A DNA stretch of 16,562 nucleotides from NCBI GenBank assembly GCA_964364855.1, contig CAYINU010000041.1, forward strand, positions 1 through 16,562, in the 5' to 3' direction. Source of the stretch: CAYINU01 sp964364855. Lineage in GTDB: Bacteria > Margulisbacteria > Marinamargulisbacteria > CAYINU01. Shown in pieces: positions 1 to 4,015 of this stretch. The position numbers were made by a program, and so were the translations under genes. The notes beneath the pieces are model-generated. The model saw only the letters and a program-made list of their open reading frames with translations. It searched no databases and had not been told where the DNA came from. Numbering within the stretch: the first letter of the stretch is position 1; every line of letters starts with the position of its first letter.

Positions 1-2
1 GG

Positions 3-122
3 TCTAGTGGGTTGTCGACAGGACCGCATTTGCATTATGAAATTCGACGCTGGGATGCTGCCATCTCCCCCCGGGAATACCTGAACCTGGATCTCTATAC
101 CGCCAGCACACGGGTGTGGTAA
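3..122 (+). CDS. M23 family (LytM-type) peptidoglycan metalloendopeptidase, 3' end only
   Basis: This is the C-terminal end of a gene that begins before the window; the frame is open from base 3 to the TAA at 120-122. The 39 visible residues contain STGPHLHYEIR, the hallmark C-terminal M23/LytM motif with the second zinc-ligand HxH, followed by the usual ISPREYL tail. Family members cut peptide cross-links in the cell wall from the periplasm. The gene converges on the minus-strand ATPase gene and overlaps its last 28 bases. A bactofilin gene lies 1.26 kb downstream on the same strand, and M23 peptidase-bactofilin pairs are a known cell-shape gene arrangement, so these two were probably adjacent before the ATPase gene arrived. 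The last codons (TASTRVW, stop) have a near-copy at 1337-1360. The family call rests on a short but highly diagnostic motif. Confidence 0.82.
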   Translation, partial: SSGLSTGPHLHYEIRRWDAAISPREYLNLDLYTASTRVW

Positions 123-1249
123 GAAAGCAAATCTAGGGTCTGTAGCCAAGTATCCGCCTTGATAACGGAAAGGCCTGTGGGAGTGCTATAAGGCCGGTTC
201 AATTCTTGGACCAATTGAATAAAGGGCAGGCCAGGAAAATGCTTCTGGAAGTAAGCTACCGATTTTGGGGGGGGTTTGTCCGCCCACTTAACCTCCACTG
301 CCAAAATTGGCTTTCCCTCTATCAGAACCAAAAAATCCATCTCATGGCCATCTTTTGTACGCAAAAAATGAAGGTGCGTACGCAAGCCCAGTTGGTCCTC
401 TAAGTGATGCAATTCTTTTAAAAGCGCACCCGCAACCACGTTTTCCAACTTTGTCCCGTTATCAGACTCGGGCAACGCCACATCATAAAAATAATACTTG
501 GATTCTTTTCGAATAAGGCGACTCAATTTTTTTGAGTAAGGAGGAACCTGAAAAATCACGTATAAGTTCTCCAATAGCGCCAACCATCGCTTCACCGTAG
601 TAGGGTCTACGCCGAGATCCCGAGCTAAGTTTGCATAAGAAATAGTTGCACCTACACGCTGCCGCAATAACGCGATAAGGGTCTCGATTGCAACAATATC
701 TTTCACTTGCTGAAAGTCCAATAGATCTTGGCGCAAGATGAGGTCTAAGTGGGATTTTTGCCACTTCCGATAATATGTCTGGTTGTTTTCTAAAAAAGGC
801 TCTGGAAATCCGCTACAAATAAATAAGCGCTCTAAAGTTACCTCGTTATTGAATCCCACTAATTTTAGTTCTTTTAAATCAAGTGGATACAGCCGATGCT
901 GAAAAAATCGCCCTGCCAAGGAATCGCCCATTTTTCTCGCAATGTCCAGCCGGGCACTCCCTGTCACTAAGATTTTAGGAGGTATGCCCTGAGTGTCATA
1001 AACGCCCTTAAGCCATTGTTTCCATTTCTTCATTTTGTGTAATTCATCAAAAATGAGAAGCTCGGACGATCGTTCCCACTCTAACCGCATTAGTTTTAGC
1101 CTATCCTGAGGCAAATCATAAGAAAAGTAGTCATAACGATCGCACAATTGGCGCGAAAGAAAAGTCTTTCCGGATTGACGGGGACCGGTCAACAACACAA
1201 TCTTTTTTTTCAGGTCGTTTTGAATGTCGCTTTCGTTTGCACGCTTCAT
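95..1249 (-). CDS. AAA ATPase with DUF4143 C-terminal domain
   Basis: The 384-residue protein has the full AAA_14/DUF4143 layout. Walker A is GPRQSGKT at residues 22-29, Walker B is LLIFDE at 64-69, and a VTGSAR segment lies at 95-100. A winged-helix-like stretch (residues roughly 195-235, with NLARDLGVDPTTVKRWL) follows. The C-terminal DUF4143 part carries a PD-(D/E)xK-like pattern, MDFLV then AVEVKWA, around residues 300-320. Such proteins are widespread in accessory DNA; their substrate is generally unknown, and a nuclease or NTP-dependent regulatory role is only inferred. The start ATG at 1247-1249 has no good Shine-Dalgarno sequence and lies about 9 bases beyond a probable -10, so the mRNA may be nearly leaderless. 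The gene runs opposite to its neighbours, overlaps the peptidase stop, and is flanked by imperfect direct repeats, which suggests insertion. No internal lesion is visible. Confidence 0.87.
   Translation of the reverse strand: MKRANESDIQNDLKKKIVLLTGPRQSGKTFLSRQLCDRYDYFSYDLPQDRLKLMRLEWERSSELLIFDELHKMKKWKQWLKGVYDTQGIPPKILVTGSARLDIARKMGDSLAGRFFQHRLYPLDLKELKLVGFNNEVTLERLFICSGFPEPFLENNQTYYRKWQKSHLDLILRQDLLDFQQVKDIVAIETLIALLRQRVGATISYANLARDLGVDPTTVKRWLALLENLYVIFQVPPYSKKLSRLIRKESKYYFYDVALPESDNGTKLENVVAGALLKELHHLEDQLGLRTHLHFLRTKDGHEMDFLVLIEGKPILAVEVKWADKPPPKSVAYFQKHFPGLPFIQLVQELNRPYSTPTGLSVIKADTWLQTLDLLSYHTRVLAV
100..121 (+). repeat. Imperfect 22-bp direct repeat, left copy (insertion boundary)
   Basis: CCGCCAGCAC, five variable bases, then TGTGGTA matches 1338-1359 at 17 of 22 positions. 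In both copies the frame reads A-S-T-x-x-W-stop, the end of the M23 peptidase. The repeat-to-repeat unit is 1,238 bp and holds the ATPase gene and its promoter. Confidence 0.55.
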
Positions 1250-1258
1250 ACTATGTCC

Positions 1259-1286
1259 AAAATAGCATCCATCCCAGTTTAGTCAA
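1259..1286 (-). promoter_or_regulatory. Candidate sigma70 promoter of the AAA/DUF4143 gene
   Basis: On the minus strand TTGACT (1286-1281) is followed after 16 bases by TATTTT (1264-1259). The -35 matches 5/6 and the -10 4/6. Transcription would start about 0-3 bases from the ATG at 1249, implying a leaderless or near-leaderless transcript. Confidence 0.45.
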
Positions 1287-1300
1287 GACCAAGCTGGGAT
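1271..1300. promoter_or_regulatory. Inverted repeat overlapping the ATPase promoter, possible operator
   Basis: ATCCCAG (1271-1277) and CTGGGAT (1294-1300) form a perfect 7-bp inverted repeat with a 16-base spacer. One arm lies in the spacer between -10 and -35 of the proposed minus-strand promoter and the other lies upstream of the -35. That geometry fits a repressor site, possibly autoregulatory through the winged-helix segment of the ATPase; the binding partner is inference. Confidence 0.35.
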
Positions 1301-1337
1301 AGACACTGAAATAGTCGCCAATCCGGCATAGACTAGG

Positions 1338-1359
1338 CCGCCAGCACGCTCATGTGGTA
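1338..1359 (+). repeat. Imperfect 22-bp direct repeat, right copy (relic of peptidase 3' end)
   Basis: This is the second copy of the repeat at 100-121. It reads AASTLMW then TAG at 1358-1360, preceded in frame by a stop at 1334-1336, so only the very end of a peptidase-like frame survives. It lies 24 bases before the bactofilin start, where the original peptidase stop would be expected if the two genes were once adjacent. Confidence 0.5.
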
Positions 1360-1369
1360 GTCTGACTAC
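1357..1369. promoter_or_regulatory. 13-bp palindrome upstream of the bactofilin gene
   Basis: GTAGTC-T-GACTAC is a perfect 6+1+6 palindrome that begins inside the right direct-repeat copy and ends 14 bases before the bactofilin ATG. It could be a protein-binding site or part of the recombination site; it is too short to be a convincing terminator. Confidence 0.25.
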
Positions 1370-1383
1370 TCGGAGTTTTTTGC

Positions 1384-1773
1384 ATGCCACACCGCCCGAT
1401 TAACACAGATCTGATTACAACGATTCTCGGCGAAGAAACCAGCTTTAAAGGCGTACTGCATTCGCAAAAATCGGTGCGAATCGAGGGCCAATTTGAAGGC
1501 GAAATTAACACCCAAGGCGAACTGCACGTGGGAATAAAAAGCAAGGTCAAAGCCACTATTATCGGCCAACATGTCGTGGTTGCCGGAGAAGTCATTGGCA
1601 ATATCGAGGCCATTCATGGCCTGCATATCGCCAAGACCGGAAAAGTGTATGGCGATATTTCAGGGGACAGGCTTATGGTCGACGAAGGGGCCATTTACAA
1701 AGGCCGTGTCAATATGGACGTCATTTCTTCCAAAAACCTCTATGAAGGCGAGTCTGAAATCCGCCGCGGCTAG
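1384..1773 (+). CDS. Bactofilin (polymer-forming cytoskeletal protein)
   Basis: The 129-residue protein is a small bactofilin. A short polar N-terminus (GEETSFKGVLHS) leads into a right-handed beta-helix core with the typical repeated turns: SVRIEGQFEGEI, ELHVGIKSKVKATI, VVVAGEVIGNI, LHIAKTGKVYGDI. Bactofilins assemble without nucleotide into cytoplasmic filaments at the membrane and scaffold cell-wall enzymes, notably M23 endopeptidases, to shape the cell. An M23 gene ends 1.26 kb upstream on the same strand, so a shared role is likely. A weak Shine-Dalgarno (CGGAG) lies about 9 bases before the ATG. The last 32 bases overlap rsmI in another frame, suggesting translational coupling. Length is at the low end of, but within, the family range. 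Confidence 0.93.
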   Translation: MPHRPINTDLITTILGEETSFKGVLHSQKSVRIEGQFEGEINTQGELHVGIKSKVKATIIGQHVVVAGEVIGNIEAIHGLHIAKTGKVYGDISGDRLMVDEGAIYKGRVNMDVISSKNLYEGESEIRRG

Positions 1774-2596
1774 GCCCGGCGTCTTGTATCTGTGCGCCAC
1801 GCCCATCGGCAACCTCAGTGATGCGTCGTTTCGACTTATCGATATCCTGAGCACCGTCACCTATGTCGCTGCGGAGGACACCCGTGTCACCCAAACCCTA
1901 TTGGCCAGATACCATATCCGGACAAAAACAATCAGTTTGCAAAAATTTAATGAATCTAGGCGCATCGCGACCCTGATCGCAGATTTGCAAGATGGAAAAT
2001 CGGTCGCCTTGGTCAGCGACGCCGGCATGCCGACATTGTCCGACCCCGGCTCGCATGTGGTGCGAGAGGCTCACCGGGCCAGCATTCGCGTCGAAGTCAT
2101 TCCCGGCCCCAGCGCCATCACAGCTCTGGCCGCGGCAAGTGGCATGGCCGAGCATGGATTTGTATTTGCAGGATTTTTCCCGCGGGCCAAGGACAGGAAC
2201 TTGGCCCGGCTTCGGATACTGCTGTCTATTGAGTTGCCCCTACTCTTTTTTGAATCTCCTCTTCGGATGATCTCTACCTTGACCTGGATTTCGGAGCAGC
2301 TTCCGGATGCGCAATTGGCTATCGCCAAAGAATTGACCAAGGCATTTGAATGGATGGCTGTGGGGTCACCGACCGAATTGCTTCGCAAACTTCAAGAAAT
2401 TCCGATGAAGGGAGAATGGTGTTTTATGATGGCACCGATTCTCACAACGCCACAACCGGATGATATAACGCCGTGGGTTACCGCGCTAAAAGCAAAAGGG
2501 TTATCGTTTGCGGATGTTGTGGCAGTCGGTGCTTATTTTTTTAATTCCCCACGAAACGTTCTCTATCGCGCGTACCATCAAAAGTTGATGAAATAG
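1742..2596 (+). CDS. rsmI: 16S rRNA (cytidine(1402)-2'-O)-methyltransferase
   Basis: RsmI uses S-adenosylmethionine to methylate the ribose of C1402 in the decoding centre of 16S rRNA. Family motifs are all present: LYLCATPIGNLSD near residue 15, VAAEDTRVT near 43, VALVSDAGMPTLSDPG at about 88-103 and VIPGPSAI at 119-126, followed by FFESPLRM and IAKELTK. The reading frame is open well upstream of this point, to an ATG at 1571, but everything before about 1775 is a shadow of bactofilin. ATG 1742 gives a 284-residue protein of normal length that begins just before the conserved domain. No Shine-Dalgarno sequence is evident, so coupling to bactofilin translation through the 32-base overlap is plausible. 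The stop lies 2 bases from the stop of the convergent CopG antitoxin gene. Confidence 0.93.
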   Translation: MKASLKSAAARPGVLYLCATPIGNLSDASFRLIDILSTVTYVAAEDTRVTQTLLARYHIRTKTISLQKFNESRRIATLIADLQDGKSVALVSDAGMPTLSDPGSHVVREAHRASIRVEVIPGPSAITALAAASGMAEHGFVFAGFFPRAKDRNLARLRILLSIELPLLFFESPLRMISTLTWISEQLPDAQLAIAKELTKAFEWMAVGSPTELLRKLQEIPMKGEWCFMMAPILTTPQPDDITPWVTALKAKGLSFADVVAVGAYFFNSPRNVLYRAYHQKLMK

Positions 2597-2598
2597 AT

Positions 2599-2904
2599 TT
2601 AATGGGCACTTTTTAAAGCGTTAAACGTTTTTAGAACTTCGTTCTTTTCAAAAAAATCGTTGTTGATGTACCTGTGGAGAACCGTTGTAATCAGAGTCTG
2701 ATACGGTAATCCATGTTGATGGGCTTTTTGTTTCAATTTCGCCAAGTCATACGTGCTGATGCGCAGGCTGATACTTGTGTTCTTCTTGGCCTTTTCAATA
2801 AGAGAGGTAATAGTGTGCTGTTCGGAGGAGGATAGTGGCACAAATTGACCGGCATTGTCCTCGATATCTTGCTCGAAAGCATCCAATTTCGTCTTATTTT
2901 TCAT
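2599..2904 (-). CDS. CopG/COG5304-type antitoxin (intact)
   Basis: This 101-residue protein resembles the CopG antitoxins of type II toxin-antitoxin systems. A KTKLDAFEQDIED N-terminus of the kind that binds toxin precedes a ribbon-helix-helix-like C-terminal half with SLRISTYDLAKLKQKAHQ and LPYQTLITTVLHRYI. In this family the antitoxin follows a COG2929/BrnT-like RNase toxin and represses their common promoter. Its ATG overlaps the stop of the preceding toxin remnant (ATGA overlap, 2901-2904), as expected for such an operon. The toxin has lost its N-terminal part, so this is an orphan antitoxin. It converges on rsmI with a 2-base gap. Expression may now come from the promoter of the lysine-rich peptide gene upstream by terminator read-through. 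Confidence 0.8.
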   Translation of the reverse strand: MKNKTKLDAFEQDIEDNAGQFVPLSSSEQHTITSLIEKAKKNTSISLRISTYDLAKLKQKAHQHGLPYQTLITTVLHRYINNDFFEKNEVLKTFNALKSAH

Positions 2905-3050
2905 GATCCGCCTCCATATAATTTATTGAATTTCCGACTCGGAAAAATGGTGTGCAAGACGATCCCCTGATCCCCAATAGAAAATGGAACAACATAAACA
3001 TAATTGCGCAAACTCACGAGGAAGATAAATTGATTGGCACGCGTCCAATC
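2901..3050 (-). pseudogene. 5'-truncated COG2929/BrnT-like toxin remnant
   Basis: Read on the minus strand, the frame that ends in the TGA at 2903-2901 encodes ANQFIFLVSLRNYVYVVPF, then a short variable turn and LHTIFPSRKFNKLY. This matches the C-terminal half of the small RNase-like toxins that pair with COG5304 antitoxins (pattern: NQ-IF-V, YVY-VPF, L-TI-PSRK). The family's N-terminal half, which should hold about 45-50 residues, is missing. Upstream the frame runs into a transcription terminator, and the only start available is a TTG at 3098 lying beside that hairpin, so no functional toxin is expected. Similarity fades near 3050, at a perfect inverted repeat. The family name is recognised from pattern only; the truncation is visible directly. 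Confidence 0.68.
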
Positions 3051-3052
3051 AA
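3030..3052. repeat. Perfect 8-bp inverted repeat at the toxin breakpoint
   Basis: TTGATTGG (3030-3037) and CCAATCAA (3045-3052) are perfect inverted arms around CACGCGT. The repeat sits where toxin similarity starts on the minus strand. It could be a recombination scar, a binding site or a weak second terminator. Confidence 0.4.
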
Positions 3053-3059
3053 AAGGAAC

Positions 3060-3094
3060 AAAAAGAAAAGTCCCTGGTCTTGTGCACCAGGGAC
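3060..3094 (-). terminator. Rho-independent terminator of the lysine-rich peptide gene
   Basis: GTCCCTGGT (3070-3078) and ACCAGGGAC (3086-3094) form a perfect 9-bp stem with a 7-base loop. On the minus strand the stem is followed at once by TTTTCTTTTTG, while the plus strand has no T-tract, so it terminates minus-strand transcription. A second small hairpin (7-bp arms, 3097-3114) lies between it and the peptide stop codon. Confidence 0.8.
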
Positions 3095-3130
3095 CCAAGT
3101 TGATTGCTCAACTTTCATTAACCAAAAAGG

Positions 3131-3199
3131 CTACTTTTTCTTTTTTTTCGGAGCGGCTTTGGCCGATTTCTTTGCGGGTGCTTTTTTCTTAGTTGCCAT
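3131..3199 (-). CDS. 22-residue lysine/alanine-rich basic microprotein
   Basis: The ORF ATG (3199-3197) to TAG (3133-3131) encodes MATKKKAPAKKS followed by AKAAPKKKKK: 11 lysines, 6 alanines, 2 prolines and no acidic residue. It looks like an isolated histone-H1 or AlgP-type tail. Reality of the gene is supported by a near-perfect Shine-Dalgarno AAGGAGGT (3212-3205) 5 bases before the ATG, a TATAAT -10 element upstream and a strong terminator downstream, which together make a self-contained unit of about 160 nt. No homologue can be named. Binding to nucleic acid, through charge, is inference. A very basic peptide might alternatively act on membranes or ribosomes, or the transcript itself might be a small RNA. 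The unit lies directly upstream of the broken toxin-antitoxin pair. Confidence 0.72.
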   Translation of the reverse strand: MATKKKAPAKKSAKAAPKKKKK

Positions 3200-3233
3200 G
3201 GCTGACCTCCTTCATTCTAGGCTTCTGAAAGTG

Positions 3234-3264
3234 ATTATAGATCAAAATTTAAAAATCTATGCAA
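3234..3264 (-). promoter_or_regulatory. Sigma70-like promoter of the lysine-rich microprotein gene
   Basis: On the minus strand TTGCAT (3264-3259) and a perfect TATAAT (3239-3234) are separated by 19 bases, slightly long. Very AT-rich sequence with an A9 run lies just upstream and could act as an UP element. Predicted start is near 3227, giving a 5' leader of about 28 nt that includes the Shine-Dalgarno sequence. Confidence 0.6.
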
Positions 3265-3314
3265 GTTTTTTTTTACTTCAAAATTAAGGCCCGTTTTGCA
3301 AGCCGTTTTTAGGC

Positions 3315-3794
3315 TCAAAAAGCGTTTAAATTGGCGTGCGTTGTCCACATCCATTGACCATTGATTTTTTGCCAGGTGGACATGCGCGCAGCGGGTTGTG
3401 TCGCACCTTGTTTGCCTTCAATGGTTTCTTTGACGGCGACTTTATACGTGACAATCAATGTATCAGGGGTGTGGGTGATACCCCAATCGCTGAGTTCGTA
3501 ATTCCCCAATTTCAGCGCTTTGATCAACTCCAATTCCGCATCACGGTCTTTGGAACCAAACCAATGTACCGATTGAAAAGCGGGTGACATTTCGGATTTG
3601 AGATCAGACAATTGCTGATTCTTCATTTGTTGCCAAATTTTGGTTTCCAACTGCATGCCCATGGTACGGGCATCGGCATCGCTCATCGATTGCGTGGAAA
3701 AACAACTGGACAAAACACCCACCATACAAACTGTCGCCAACCCCAACCCGACTCGCTCTGCCCAAAACCGCACATTACGCCTTTCGTTTGTCAT
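3315..3794 (-). CDS. NTF2-like lipoprotein of unknown function
   Basis: The start is set at ATG 3794-3792 because GAGGAGG lies 4 bases upstream; an in-frame ATG at 3833 would add 13 residues but has no comparable site. The 159-residue product has a lipoprotein signal: basic N-terminus, hydrophobic stretch GLGLATVCMVGVL, and lipobox LSSC with the modified cysteine at residue 31. The mature part (QLSDLKSEM, AFQSVHWFGSKDRDAELELIKAL, DTLIVTYKV, STWQKINGQWMWTTHANLN) resembles NTF2-like/DUF4440 domains, a cone-shaped fold used for ligand binding or as an adaptor. The partner cannot be told from sequence. The gene is apparently monocistronic, divergent from the KimA-like permease gene. The fold call is moderate; the lipoprotein call is strong. 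Confidence 0.82.
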   Translation of the reverse strand: MTNERRNVRFWAERVGLGLATVCMVGVLSSCFSTQSMSDADARTMGMQLETKIWQQMKNQQLSDLKSEMSPAFQSVHWFGSKDRDAELELIKALKLGNYELSDWGITHTPDTLIVTYKVAVKETIEGKQGATQPAARMSTWQKINGQWMWTTHANLNAF

Positions 3795-3831
3795 AAAACC
3801 TCCTCGTTCATGTTTAAAAGGATACTTGTTC

Positions 3832-3859
3832 AATATACCACCGGCGCAATGGTCCCCAA
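3832..3859 (-). promoter_or_regulatory. Candidate promoter of the lipoprotein gene
   Basis: On the minus strand TTGGGG (3859-3854) and TATATT (3837-3832) are 16 bases apart, and a TGG directly before the -10 makes it an extended -10 element. The start would be near 3825, giving a leader of about 30 nt with the GAGGAGG ribosome-binding site. Confidence 0.45.
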
Positions 3860-3894
3860 AGGCAGGTTGAGTTCGGCTTCCGACCTGGGCAAGA

Positions 3895-3968
3895 GACTCA
3901 CACTTCGGTAGAGGGCAACATCGTCCGGGCAGGTCTGCCCTTCCTCAGACGGCTCGTGCCTGCGAGTC
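3895..3968 (+). promoter_or_regulatory. Structured leader upstream of the KimA-like permease gene, possible cis-regulatory RNA
   Basis: GACTC (3895-3899) pairs with GAGTC (3964-3968), closing a 74-base element that ends about 47 bases before the permease ATG. Inside, CGTC (3922-3925) pairs with GACG (3948-3951) around a hairpin GGGCAG-GT-CTGCCC (3927-3940). The TGCCC arm can instead pair with GGGCA at 3913-3917, and GTCTG (3933-3937) with CAGAC (3946-3950), so alternative folds exclude each other. No known riboswitch consensus was recognised and no promoter is visible, so function and strand are uncertain. Confidence 0.3.
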
Positions 3969-4015
3969 AGTAGATCGGTTTGCATCGTGCCTGTGATCTG
4001 TGTTAGAACTATCCG

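Noticed and set aside
206..764. Small plus-strand and other-frame ORFs across the AAA/DUF4143 gene
   Set aside because: No recognisable domain, no ribosome-binding sites, and they are covered by a coding frame with full family motifs.
1571..1741. Extended N-terminus for rsmI from ATG 1571
   Set aside because: The added residues are a shadow of the bactofilin frame, have no RsmI similarity and would make the protein abnormally long.
2606..2660. Possible rho-independent terminator after rsmI (AGAAC-TTC-GTTCT followed by T-rich sequence)
   Set aside because: The stem is only 5 bp and AT-rich and lies in the antitoxin coding region; too weak to call.
2951..3287. Plus-strand 111-residue ORF rich in phenylalanine
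   Set aside because: It is the reverse strand of the lysine-rich mini-gene, terminator and toxin remnant; the poly-Phe run is the complement of lysine codons.
3895..3968. Direct assignment as a ydaO (c-di-AMP) riboswitch
   Set aside because: The conserved ydaO sequence blocks could not be aligned; only generic secondary structure is supported, so it is listed as a structured leader of unknown type.
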